This document shows, one piece after another, positions 42,680-50,624 of a stretch of DNA of 64,000 nt. The notes under the pieces were generated by a model. It searched no databases. It saw only the letters and a program-made list of their open reading frames with translations, and had not been told where the DNA came from. The DNA is from Labrenzia sp. VG12 (lineage in GTDB: Bacteria; Pseudomonadota; Alphaproteobacteria; Rhizobiales; Stappiaceae): contig NZ_CP022529.1 of NCBI RefSeq assembly GCF_002237595.1, positions 2,418,001 through 2,482,000 of the forward strand, in the 5' to 3' direction. Position 1 is the first letter of the stretch; each line of letters begins with the position of its first letter. A program made the position numbers and the translations under genes.

Positions 42680-43354
42680 ATGTCCTCACTGGACAAGCGG
42701 CAGGGCAAAGATCTGCCGCGCTACGCAAAAATCCGCCAGATGAACCGGGGCAGCTATGACCGGGACCTTGCGTTTGACATTCTCGACAAGGGCATGGTCG
42801 CCCATGTCGGCTTTATTCATGAAGACCGGCCGATGGTCATTCCGATGGCCTATGCCCGTATCGGTGACAAGCTTTATATCCACGGTGCCAGCACGACCCG
42901 AATCATCAAGGCCAATGGCGGCGGCGTGCCCGCAAGCCTGGAGGTAACCCTGATTGACGGCATCGTTGTTGCCCGGTCCGGCTTCCATCATTCGGTCAAC
43001 TACCGCTGCGCCATCGTCCATGGGACGGCGCGACTGGTGGAAGACCGGGAGGAACAGGTCTCAGCGCTTGCCGCCATCACTGATCACCTGCTTCCGGGAC
43101 GATGGGACGAGTGCCGTGAGATGACGTCTCAGGAACTCAAGGCAACCGGCGTGCTTGTGCTCGACATCGAACACGTCAGCACCAAGGTGCGCACCGGCGG
43201 ACCGGTGGATGACAAGGAGGACCTCGGCACAGACATCTGGGCGGGTGTTGTTCCCGTTGTAACGGCCATCGGCCAGCCCCTTGCCGCTGGCGATGTTCCA
43301 GCCGAGACCAAGGTACCGGCTTCCGTCCCGGCTGCTCGCAAGAAGTTCGCCTGA
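42680..43354 (+). CDS. Pyridoxamine 5'-phosphate oxidase-family protein (FMN-binding)
   Basis: About 224 residues, split-barrel flavin fold: LAFDILDKGMVAHVGFIHED, PMVIPMAYARIGDKLYIHG, GVPASLEVTLIDGIVVARSG, SVNYRCAIVHGTARLVED. It resembles the Pyridox_ox_2 group rather than true PdxH. The ATG at 42680 follows GGAGG with six bases between; the frame continues upstream to 42551 over the divergent promoter and is not used. Likely a flavin-dependent reductase or oxidase controlled by the adjacent MocR regulator. Substrate unknown. Confidence 0.88.
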   Translation: MSSLDKRQGKDLPRYAKIRQMNRGSYDRDLAFDILDKGMVAHVGFIHEDRPMVIPMAYARIGDKLYIHGASTTRIIKANGGGVPASLEVTLIDGIVVARSGFHHSVNYRCAIVHGTARLVEDREEQVSALAAITDHLLPGRWDECREMTSQELKATGVLVLDIEHVSTKVRTGGPVDDKEDLGTDIWAGVVPVVTAIGQPLAAGDVPAETKVPASVPAARKKFA

Positions 43355-43371
43355 CCTGCCGGTTCAAGAAC

Positions 43372-43404
43372 AACAAAAAACCCCGCTGGAAAACCAGCGG
43401 GGTT
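43372..43404. terminator. Bidirectional terminator between convergent genes
   Basis: AACCCCGCTGG (43379-43389) pairs perfectly with CCAGCGGGGTT (43394-43404) across an AAAA loop. On the minus strand TTTTTTGTTG follows, ideal for the transglycosylase gene ending at 43430; on the plus side TTCTC is weaker for the gene ending at 43354. Confidence 0.8.
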
Positions 43405-43429
43405 CTCGTGCCCACGACGGACCGCCCTG

Positions 43430-44140
43430 TTAGCTTGACGCCAGGATCCGCTTCACCTTGGAGCAGTAACGGCGGCTGATCGGGTTCATGCGCTTGGCGT
43501 AGTGACCGGCGTTGTAGCGCAGGATCGTGCCGCAGAGATCGCCACCAGCCCTTTGATGCGCGCCAGCGAGATACTTCATGCCCCATTCCAGATTGGTTTC
43601 CGGATCATAGAGCGCCTTGGTGGAACCGCGATAGCCGATACCACGAGCTGTTGCCGGCTTGATCTGCATCAGGCCGACTTCACCGGCGCTGCCGCGTGCG
43701 CGCGGATTGAAGTTGCTTTCAACCTCGACCACCGCCTTGGCGATCTTGACCGGAACGCCATGCTTGGCTGCCGCCTTGCGGATCAGCGTGGCGTATTTGT
43801 CCTTGGTGATACCCTTGGACGCCGTGCTGGTACTCTTCTTGCTGGAAGATTTGCGCGCCGTGCGGGATTTCTTCGGAGTGGTCTTTTGCTTCGACGATGC
43901 AGCTTTCGTCTTGGCTGCCGGCTTTTCCTTGGTCTCAGAGTCGATCACATGCAGGATCGGCTTGGATCCGGAGCCCACAGCTTCTTTCAGCTCCGTCATC
44001 TTCGCCTGTTTCTCAGGATCGATCACATGCAGGATCGGGTCGGAGCCCGATCCGGCGGCCATCACCGTCGGTGCGGCAAGCGTGGTAGCATAGGCGAAAA
44101 GGCAAAGCGCCCCAGTCAGTTTCGAGAATGACCGTAACAT
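43430..44140 (-). CDS. Secreted lytic transglycosylase (SLT domain)
   Basis: 236 residues. A signal peptide (about 1-29, cleavage near VMAAG-SGSD) precedes a duplicated motif: GSGSDPILHVIDPE (30-43) and GSGSKPILHVIDSE (56-69). A Lys/Ser/Thr-rich disordered linker (70-110) follows, then an SLT domain (112-236) with catalytic Glu141 in VVEVESNFNPRARG, GEVGLMQIKPATARGIG and ILRYNAGHY. It cleaves peptidoglycan glycan strands in the periplasm with 1,6-anhydro product formation. The role of the duplicated motif is unknown; the basic linker could bind acidic polymers. Confidence 0.9.
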   Translation of the reverse strand: MLRSFSKLTGALCLFAYATTLAAPTVMAAGSGSDPILHVIDPEKQAKMTELKEAVGSGSKPILHVIDSETKEKPAAKTKAASSKQKTTPKKSRTARKSSSKKSTSTASKGITKDKYATLIRKAAAKHGVPVKIAKAVVEVESNFNPRARGSAGEVGLMQIKPATARGIGYRGSTKALYDPETNLEWGMKYLAGAHQRAGGDLCGTILRYNAGHYAKRMNPISRRYCSKVKRILASS

Positions 44141-44479
44141 TCAGTCCAGCCCTTTTTGGTTTTCGTTGCGTTGAATTCGGGGCGGAGAAATGCCGGAGCA
44201 GTGGGACGAAAATGGGCGCCATCCAATCACGAATTATTTCAGTTTATTTCAGAACATTACGAGAATTTCATACCAAAACATGTCAGTTTCTGTGCTTTGT
44301 GGCGAAAGTGCGCAAGCGCCATGTCGGGACTTTGGCGATCTAAAGAAAGACTGTGACGCCTCCTGACAATTTCAATCGAATTTTGCTGCAGTGCGGGAGG
44401 CAAATTGGCACTCTGGTCCCCTTCGCTTGAAGCGCAACTCGGCATGCAAAACAGAGGAGACCGGCGCAGGGAAAAAGTC
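44141..44479. other. AT-richer intergenic region
   Basis: Contains the leader of the transglycosylase gene and 3' flank of the amidase gene. Lower GC than neighbours. Short open frames here have no ribosome sites or recognisable sequence; no hairpin terminator seen after the amidase stop. Confidence 0.4.
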
Positions 44480-45244
44480 TCAGGTCGCCAGGGTCGGAAG
44501 TTTTCGGAGGAGCGTGTTCAACGTTTCAATGGTGGATTCGTCGACGACGCCATCGACTTTCTCCTGCCGGAAGTGCCGCTGGAAGGCAGTCACCACCTGC
44601 CGCGTCCTTTCGTCGAACTTGCCATTGATGTCGATTTCATAGCCGTAGAGCGCCAGCATCGACTGCACTGCTTCGACCGGTTGGCCAACATCGCCTTCCT
44701 GCATCAGAACGCCCGCTCCAAGCGGGAAAGGAGGCACCCAAAGCCCGATTCCGGCTTCTGCAAGCCGGTCCCACGGGAAAAGTTCACCCGGATCTTCCTT
44801 CCGGTCGGGAGCAATATCGGAATGGGCCAGAACCATCCAAGGATGAATACCGTGGCGTTGGCAGACATCGCGCAGCAAGGAGATGACCGCCTCAATCTGT
44901 GCGTCCGGGAAGGCCCTGTAGCCGAACTCGTGTCCCGGGTTGACGATCTCGACACCGATTGACCTGGAATTGATGTCGCTTTCCCCCTTCCAGAAGCTGC
45001 GCCCGGAATGCCAGGCACGGCGCGATTCCGGGACACATTGCAAAATGGAGCCGTCTTCGTTGACGAAGTAATGCGCGGACACTTCTGCTCGTGGATCACA
45101 CAGGCGCTGCAAGGCCTCTTCGGCCGTCTCCATGCCCGTGTAGTGAACCACCACCATGTCGATCGGGGCGCCTTGCGCCCGCTGGCCATGATTGGGGGAC
45201 GGATGAATTCTTGCTTTTACACCGGTGTCAGTCGCAACGCTCAT
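44480..45244 (-). CDS. N-acetylmuramoyl-L-alanine amidase, AmpD type with peptidoglycan-binding domain
   Basis: 254 residues. The Amidase_2 domain (about 10-165) has zinc His34 in VVVHYTGMETAEEAL, HYFVNEDGSILQCV, AWHSGRSFWKG, NSRSIGVEIVNPG and AHSDIAPDRKEDPG with the distal zinc ligand. A C-terminal PG_binding_1 domain (about 185-245) has LALYGYEIDINGKFDERTRQ and VVTAFQRHFR. There is no signal peptide, so it probably recycles muropeptides in the cytoplasm like AmpD, although the wall-binding domain is unusual for that role. Its ATG overlaps the TerB/DnaJ stop. Confidence 0.92.
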   Translation of the reverse strand: MSVATDTGVKARIHPSPNHGQRAQGAPIDMVVVHYTGMETAEEALQRLCDPRAEVSAHYFVNEDGSILQCVPESRRAWHSGRSFWKGESDINSRSIGVEIVNPGHEFGYRAFPDAQIEAVISLLRDVCQRHGIHPWMVLAHSDIAPDRKEDPGELFPWDRLAEAGIGLWVPPFPLGAGVLMQEGDVGQPVEAVQSMLALYGYEIDINGKFDERTRQVVTAFQRHFRQEKVDGVVDESTIETLNTLLRKLPTLAT

Positions 45245-45933
45245 AGACCTCTTTCCGCGCAGATCTTTGCCCAGGCTTCATTCAATGCGGCAAGACGGTC
45301 GTTCGCGATCCGTACGAACTCTTCCGGAACCCCCCTTGCGATCAGCCGGTCCGGGTGGGTCTCCTGCACCTCACGCCGGTAGTGAGCTTTCAGATCCGCA
45401 TCACTTGCTTCCGGCCCAAGACCAAGCACATCGTAAGGATTTCCGTCCTTGCGCACATGTCGGGCGAGAATCTTCGAAAACTCACGATCATCGATGCCGA
45501 AGGTCTCAGCCACCTTGGAAAGGTAGCCTATTTCGCTTTCGTGGACGACGCCGTCAGCTTTCGCAATGTGAAAAAGCCCATCAAGTATATCCAGCAAGGT
45601 CTTCCGGTCATAGGGAAACAGGTCCGCCAGCTTCTTGGCATACACCTCGAACCCGGCAATGTCCTCCTGCGCCAGATTGAAAAGACGGGTCACGTTGCGT
45701 TCTTCACCGGGCGGTACATCGAACAATTCACGAAACGCAATGATCTCGTCCGTGGTCACGACACCATCCGCCTTGGCCATCTTTGCAGACAACGCAATCA
45801 TCGCCACCGTGAAACCGACGCTGCTTGTGCCTTCGGGACGCGCAAGAACCAGCTGCACCAAACGGTCGACGATTTGAACGCCACCGGTCCCGATCGAACT
45901 TACAATCGCCCCGAGATTGCTCCAGACACTCAC
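45241..45933 (-). CDS. TerB-DnaJ protein (DjlA-like co-chaperone)
   Basis: 230 residues. An N-terminal TerB/DjlA-like helical domain with paired acidic loops (MAKADGVVTTDEI, IAKADGVVHESEI) occupies about 40-150. A C-terminal J-domain (about 165-230) carries DVLGLGPEASDADLKAHYRR and the HPD signature in ETHPDRL, required to stimulate DnaK. The start is a GTG at 45933 with GGAG seven bases earlier. DjlA of enterics has a membrane anchor; here only a weak hydrophobic N-terminus is seen. Overlap with the amidase gene suggests a joint envelope-stress function. Confidence 0.9.
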   Translation of the reverse strand: MSVWSNLGAIVSSIGTGGVQIVDRLVQLVLARPEGTSSVGFTVAMIALSAKMAKADGVVTTDEIIAFRELFDVPPGEERNVTRLFNLAQEDIAGFEVYAKKLADLFPYDRKTLLDILDGLFHIAKADGVVHESEIGYLSKVAETFGIDDREFSKILARHVRKDGNPYDVLGLGPEASDADLKAHYRREVQETHPDRLIARGVPEEFVRIANDRLAALNEAWAKICAERGL

Positions 45934-46184
45934 TCATCAGCTCCTGCTGGGCGGTAGACAATATGCAGGCCAGCTGGCCTCTTCAGTTGGAAATGAATCA
46001 ACTTCTCACTCCAGTCTTATCGGCACAGTCGGTGTTTGACCAGATCGCCCAACAGGTGTGGACGAATTCGCCGCAAGGCGGCAGCCGGTCGCGCGACCCC
46101 GAATTCAGCGCAGAAGTCTGCGGAAAAGCGATTCATGATGGTTAAAGGAATTGAGCATAGTCTTGTCAGTCACTTGTTCGCAAA

Positions 46185-48395
46185 ATGGTGCCTCAGGGGA
46201 TGGCAGCTCCCATCGTAAGAAGCAACATTGTTATTTTTTTCGTCTCCATGTCGCTGGTGCTGACACTGGCGCTGGGCGTCTACGCGAGCAACCGTCTGTT
46301 GACTCATTGGCTTGTCGTCAGAGGGCTTGAACAGGCATTTCTTCCGCAAGACAAGTCGATTGGCGAAATCCTGTCAGCTATTGCCGCGCAACAGGCCGCC
46401 CCTGCACCGCCGGGATTGCGGCTTTCCCCTCAACAGGGCCCACAATCGCGCATCCCTGCTGCAGAACTTGCTTCACTCAAGGCACTGTCTCACCAGGAAA
46501 ACGGCAATTCATCTGTGGTCGACGCAGCTCTGGTCTATCCCGCTACCGCAGACAACGCCGGACGCTTCACCAATCCAGCGGACGTTCCCTGGCACAGATT
46601 TGAGCTGTTGCGGTCGCCCTCCACCCTCGGACTGGTGAACAAGGCCTTCAAGTCGAAGAAGGAAATCGTCGCCCTGCCCGACATGACCTGGCAGGGAAAA
46701 TTCGGACAAAACGCTCTCATCACCTACCGTCCCCAGAATGCCGGTCCCAACGACCCGGGACTGCTGCTGCTGGTGACGCAGAACGACATGTTGAAGAACC
46801 TGACGCCTCTCATCTGGTCGATCAGTGCTGCAATCGGCGGCCTGTGTCTGGCATCTTTCGTCTTTGCCGGCATTCTCCTGTGGATGCGATTTTATGATCA
46901 GGTGCGGACCAACCGCGACATTCAGTTCCTGGCGCACCACGACACGCTGACAGGCCTCCCGAACCGGGCGGTCTTCAACGCCCGGCTCACGGAAGCCTTG
47001 CGTCTGGCCCAGGCAAAGGCCTCCAATATCGGCGTGATGCTGATCGATGTCGACAAGTTCAAGGAAATCAACGACACCTACGGACACGGTATCGGAGATG
47101 TCTTCCTTCAGATCGTCGGCGAACGACTGAAGGCAGTCTTCGGCAACCATCTTGTCGCCCGCCTGTCCGGCGACGAGTTTGCGGTAATGCTGACCTCCAT
47201 TTCCGACCCCGGCCGGATGACCCGCCTTGCCGCCGATATGATTTCGGCAACCGAAGCCCCCTGTTCCATCGACGGCAAGGACATCAAGATCTCGCTGTCC
47301 ATCGGGCTTGCCAGAGCCACTGACGGCTCATGGCGCGCGTCGAGGTTGCTGCACTGCGCCGACCTTGCGCTCTATCGGGCGAAACACAGCGGCCGGTCCA
47401 CCTTTTCCTGGTATACGCCCGGCCTTGATGCAGAGGCCCAGAAGCGCAAGGAAGTAGAGGAAGGCCTGGTCAAGGCGTTGAAGTTCGACCAGTTCAAACT
47501 GCTGTATCAACCGCAATATGCGTTGAAGGACGGCACCCTGAAGGGATTTGAAGCGCTAATCCGCTGGGAGCACCCGACCAAGGGGATGATCCGGCCCGAC
47601 ATCTTCATCCCAATCGCAGAGGACACCGGCCTGATCGAGGAAATCGGCACCTGGGTTCTCAATCACGCCTGCCAGGAAGCCGCGCTCTGGTCCGACCGCA
47701 CCCGCCGCGTCGCCGTCAATGTGTCTCCGGCCCAGTTCATTGCCGGAGAAACGCAGAAGCGGGTCGCCCAGGCTCTGCAGAATTCCAGACTGGACCCGCG
47801 GCGATTGGAGATCGAGATCACGGAAAGCCTGCTGATCTCCAACACGGATGCCGTGATTGAAACGCTTCGACAAATCCGTGACATGGGCGTTTCGATCGCC
47901 ATGGACGATTTCGGCACAGGATATTCCTCGCTCAGTTACCTGAGCCTGTTCCCCTTCGACAAGATCAAGATCGACAAGGCCTTCATTCAGAACCTGGGCA
48001 AGGATGCCAGCACGGACGCCATCGTGACCTCGATCGTCGGTCTCGGCCGCTCCCTGGATGTCACGATCACGGCTGAAGGCGTGGAAACCGAATCCCAGAC
48101 GATCCTGCTGAGCGCAGCAGGCTGTGATCTGGTTCAGGGCTACATGTTCGGCAAACCCGACACCGTTGCCAAACACGAAGCCGCTTACCCCATCTTCCCG
48201 CAGAACACGTCCGGAGGGCGCTGGTTTCCGCAACAACATCAGCAGCAGGATCGCAAAGCGGCGGTCGCATCACCCAAGATCAAGCTTTCCCCAAAGCTGG
48301 CCCAAGGGGCAAAGGTGGTCCCGGCCCGGCGCGTGTCTTCGAAGAAGCCGCAGCATCAGGACGTGCCACCACTCCCGCTCAAGTCGACCGGTTGA
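46185..48395 (+). CDS. Membrane GGDEF-EAL cyclic-di-GMP enzyme
   Basis: 736 residues. Membrane helices at about 13-32 and 208-235 frame a periplasmic sensor of about 170 residues without recognised domain. The GGDEF domain (about 245-405) has SGDEF at 328-332 instead of GGDEF and no RxxD inhibitory site. The EAL domain (about 425-670) has intact EALIRW (456-461), ITESLL, DDFGTGYSSLSYL and AEGVE, so phosphodiesterase activity is likely, with cyclase activity uncertain. The C-terminus is a basic, Pro/Gln-rich tail. No good ribosome site precedes 46185; ATG at 46200 is possible. It converges with arsH eight bases away. Confidence 0.9.
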   Translation: MVPQGMAAPIVRSNIVIFFVSMSLVLTLALGVYASNRLLTHWLVVRGLEQAFLPQDKSIGEILSAIAAQQAAPAPPGLRLSPQQGPQSRIPAAELASLKALSHQENGNSSVVDAALVYPATADNAGRFTNPADVPWHRFELLRSPSTLGLVNKAFKSKKEIVALPDMTWQGKFGQNALITYRPQNAGPNDPGLLLLVTQNDMLKNLTPLIWSISAAIGGLCLASFVFAGILLWMRFYDQVRTNRDIQFLAHHDTLTGLPNRAVFNARLTEALRLAQAKASNIGVMLIDVDKFKEINDTYGHGIGDVFLQIVGERLKAVFGNHLVARLSGDEFAVMLTSISDPGRMTRLAADMISATEAPCSIDGKDIKISLSIGLARATDGSWRASRLLHCADLALYRAKHSGRSTFSWYTPGLDAEAQKRKEVEEGLVKALKFDQFKLLYQPQYALKDGTLKGFEALIRWEHPTKGMIRPDIFIPIAEDTGLIEEIGTWVLNHACQEAALWSDRTRRVAVNVSPAQFIAGETQKRVAQALQNSRLDPRRLEIEITESLLISNTDAVIETLRQIRDMGVSIAMDDFGTGYSSLSYLSLFPFDKIKIDKAFIQNLGKDASTDAIVTSIVGLGRSLDVTITAEGVETESQTILLSAAGCDLVQGYMFGKPDTVAKHEAAYPIFPQNTSGGRWFPQQHQQQDRKAAVASPKIKLSPKLAQGAKVVPARRVSSKKPQHQDVPPLPLKSTG

Positions 48396-48403
48396 CACAC
48401 TGC

Positions 48404-49147
48404 CTATTGGCCGACCGCCTCGCGCATTGACGCTTCGGCCGCCAACCGCTTTTCCCGTTCTGCCTTCCGCTCGGAATACCGGTCGACCAGATAGTCGGAC
48501 CGTCCTCGCACGAGCAGCGTGAACTTCATGAACTCTTCCACCACATCCACCACACGGTCGTAGAGGGCAGATGGTTTCATGCGGCCATTGTCGTCAAATT
48601 CCTGGTAGGCCTTCGGCACGGAAGACTGGTTCGGAACGGTGACCATGCGCATCCATCGCCCAAGAACACGCATCTGATTGACCGCATTGAAGGATTGCGA
48701 CCCGCCGGACACCTGCATCAGGGCAAGGGTCTTGCCCTGGGTCGGCCGGATCGCACCGACGCTGAGAGGAATCCAGTCGATCTGCGATTTCATCACACCC
48801 GTCATGGCGCCGTGGCGTTCCGGCGAACACCAGATCTGCCCTTCCGACCAGGCGCAGAGCTCCCGCAATTCGGCGACCTTCGGATGGTCCGTTTCCGCAT
48901 CGTCGGGCAGCGGCAGCCCGGAGGGGTCGTAGATCCGGGTTTCCGCCCCGTAGGCTTCCAGGAGACGCTGTGCCTCCTGAGCCAGAAACCGGCTGTAGGA
49001 TCGCTCTCTCAAGGATCCATACAACAGCAGGATACGAGGCGGATGACCCAATCCGTCCGGCGCGAACAGCCTGTCTTCCGAGATTGGCCGAAGATCTTCG
49101 ACAGACACGTTGTCGAGCGCAGTCACATCCATTCCGGTCTCAGCCAT
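48404..49147 (-). CDS. arsH: Arsenic resistance flavoprotein ArsH
   Basis: About 247 residues, NADPH-dependent FMN reductase that oxidises trivalent organoarsenicals. It has the flavodoxin-like LLLYGSLRERSYSRFLAQEA phosphate loop, DPSGLPLPDD, WSEGQIWCSPERHGAMTGVM and SGGSQSFNAVNQMRVLGRWM, all hallmarks of ArsH. ATG at 49147 (MAETGMDV) overlaps the arsC stop by eight bases; a longer frame to 49261 is arsC shadow. Last gene of arsR-arsC-arsH. Confidence 0.95.
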   Translation of the reverse strand: MAETGMDVTALDNVSVEDLRPISEDRLFAPDGLGHPPRILLLYGSLRERSYSRFLAQEAQRLLEAYGAETRIYDPSGLPLPDDAETDHPKVAELRELCAWSEGQIWCSPERHGAMTGVMKSQIDWIPLSVGAIRPTQGKTLALMQVSGGSQSFNAVNQMRVLGRWMRMVTVPNQSSVPKAYQEFDDNGRMKPSALYDRVVDVVEEFMKFTLLVRGRSDYLVDRYSERKAEREKRLAAEASMREAVGQ

Positions 49148-49544
49148 TCGAGGTGACCACCTCACCGTCTTCCTTCGTGAAGGAGCCGATGTCGGCCTCC
49201 AGCAGATCCAGGACCTTTTCGGACGGACGACAAAGCCGGACGCCTTTTTCGGAAACGACAATCGGTCGGTTGATCAGGATGGGATGCTCCATCATGAAGT
49301 CGACCAGCTGATCGTCGCTCCATTTGTCTTCGCCAAGCCCCAACTCTTCATATGGGGTGCCTTTCTGCCGCAGGAGATCCCGAACGGAAATCTCCATGCG
49401 GCCGATCAGGTCAACGAGGTCGTCCCGGCTCGGCGGCGTCTTCAAATACTCGATGACCTGAGGTTCCTCACCGGATTTTCGGATCATTTCCAGAGTGTTG
49501 CGGGAGGTTCCGCATTTGGGATTGTGATAGATCTTGATCGTCAT
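49140..49544 (-). CDS. arsC: Arsenate reductase ArsC (glutaredoxin-coupled)
   Basis: 134 residues. It reduces As(V) to As(III) with glutathione/glutaredoxin. The N-terminus has catalytic Cys11 in YHNPKCGTSRNTL, and the arginine-rich recognition segment HPILINRPIVVSEKGVRL is present. It lies 15 bases after arsR and overlaps arsH. Without an efflux pump in this cluster, the arsenite formed must be dealt with elsewhere. Confidence 0.94.
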   Translation of the reverse strand: MTIKIYHNPKCGTSRNTLEMIRKSGEEPQVIEYLKTPPSRDDLVDLIGRMEISVRDLLRQKGTPYEELGLGEDKWSDDQLVDFMMEHPILINRPIVVSEKGVRLCRPSEKVLDLLEADIGSFTKEDGEVVTSNG

Positions 49545-49559
49545 GGATTTAGGGTCTCG

Positions 49560-49898
49560 TCATTGGCCCGCAGGCACGGAAAAATCGTCGGGTGTGAAGC
49601 CGCAAATGGCAGGATTGTTGCCGCAGCAATCCTCCATCAGAAAGCTCAGAAGCAACCGCATCCGGTCATAGTCGACCGCATAATGAACATGCCTGCCCTC
49701 TCTTCGGGCCGTCAGCAGACCGGCTCGCTCCAGCGTCGTCAGATGAAACGACATCCGGGTCGGCTGTATGTCCAGCTTTTCGGCAATCGCACCCGAGGGC
49801 AGTCCGTTCCGGCCTTCCGTTATCAGCAACCGAAAGGCAGACAACCGGTCTTCCTGAGCAAGGGCGCCCAGCGCCGCTATCGCTTCCTGATCTTTCAT
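49560..49898 (-). CDS. arsR: Arsenic-responsive repressor ArsR
   Basis: 112 residues. Winged helix with recognition region GAIAEKLDIQPTRMSFHLTTL, SFHLTTLERAGLLTARREGR and wing HVHYAVD. Cys91, Cys92 and Cys99 in DCCGNNPAIC near the C-terminus form the As(III) site of the Acidithiobacillus-like ArsR class, unlike the ELCVCDL site of plasmid ArsR. It represses its own operon, and the inverted repeat immediately upstream is its likely operator. Confidence 0.93.
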   Translation of the reverse strand: MKDQEAIAALGALAQEDRLSAFRLLITEGRNGLPSGAIAEKLDIQPTRMSFHLTTLERAGLLTARREGRHVHYAVDYDRMRLLLSFLMEDCCGNNPAICGFTPDDFSVPAGQ

Positions 49899-49907
49899 AT
49901 TTCGACC

Positions 49908-49925
49908 CTACAAGAAATTTTGTAG
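49908..49925. promoter_or_regulatory. ArsR operator
   Basis: CTACAA (49908-49913) and TTGTAG (49920-49925) form an inverted repeat around GAAATT, ten bases ahead of the arsR start codon, the usual place for autorepression. Confidence 0.5.
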
Positions 49926-49964
49926 CAATCAACGCAAAAATGCTGCCCCGCAGCAATTCAGCAA

Positions 49965-50501
49965 TCACATGGCAGCAGCAGCTCTTGCAGCCTGATCGTA
50001 GTTACCGGAAACGAGGCGCAGCGTTGCGGCCAGTCGTGAGAGCTCGGTTTCATCGAGCCCAAGTGCTTTCATCGGCTCCACCAACAGCGCCTCGCGCAGC
50101 CGCCGGTATTCCAGGCAGGCCTTTTCACCTTCGCTTGTGATTTCAGCGGTTTTTTCCTTGCCTCGGCGCCCGGAGGCGATGAGTCCAGCCTTCTCAAGCT
50201 TCTTCAAGGCATAGGTGACCGTGTGGGTGTCTTCGATATTGAGCACGAGGCAGATATCGGAGAGCGTCTTTGCCCGTCCCCGGTGGTTAACGGAGTGCAA
50301 GACCAGAACATCGAGCGGACCAAGACCTTCAGAGCCACTTGCCGCCATGCAGCGGACCATCCAGCGGTGGTAGGCATTTACCATCATCGTGACGGCGAAT
50401 TCGATTTCCGAGAGCGCCGGCATGGCGCCGGAAGCCAGATGGGCGGCGGACACCACCGGGCCGATGGGCAGCTCGGCGTTTTTTTCTGTCTTGTCCGTCA
50501 C
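49965..50501 (-). CDS. MarR-type winged-helix regulator
   Basis: About 178 residues. A central winged helix (LGPLDVLVLHSVNHRGRAKT, LSDICLVLNIEDTHTVTYAL, KKLEKAGLIASGRRGKEKTA, EITSEGEKACLEY) lies between dimerising helices. The GTG at 50501 is chosen because GGAG lies seven bases before it; the frame also opens at a GTG at 50540 without ribosome site. It precedes the TRAP transporter operon on the same strand (downstream side), so it probably regulates that system and perhaps the fused hydantoinase; its ligand is unknown. Confidence 0.85.
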   Translation of the reverse strand: MTDKTEKNAELPIGPVVSAAHLASGAMPALSEIEFAVTMMVNAYHRWMVRCMAASGSEGLGPLDVLVLHSVNHRGRAKTLSDICLVLNIEDTHTVTYALKKLEKAGLIASGRRGKEKTAEITSEGEKACLEYRRLREALLVEPMKALGLDETELSRLAATLRLVSGNYDQAARAAAAM

Positions 50502-50624
50502 ATCCAGTCTCCAGAACGATTGATCAAAAGCATCCGGCACATGCAGCCCGTTTGGATTGCATGTGCCGGTTTGTTTTTCAAGTTAAGACGCCTTAGTGCG
50601 CCCTGGAGCAGAACGCAAGCCGCG

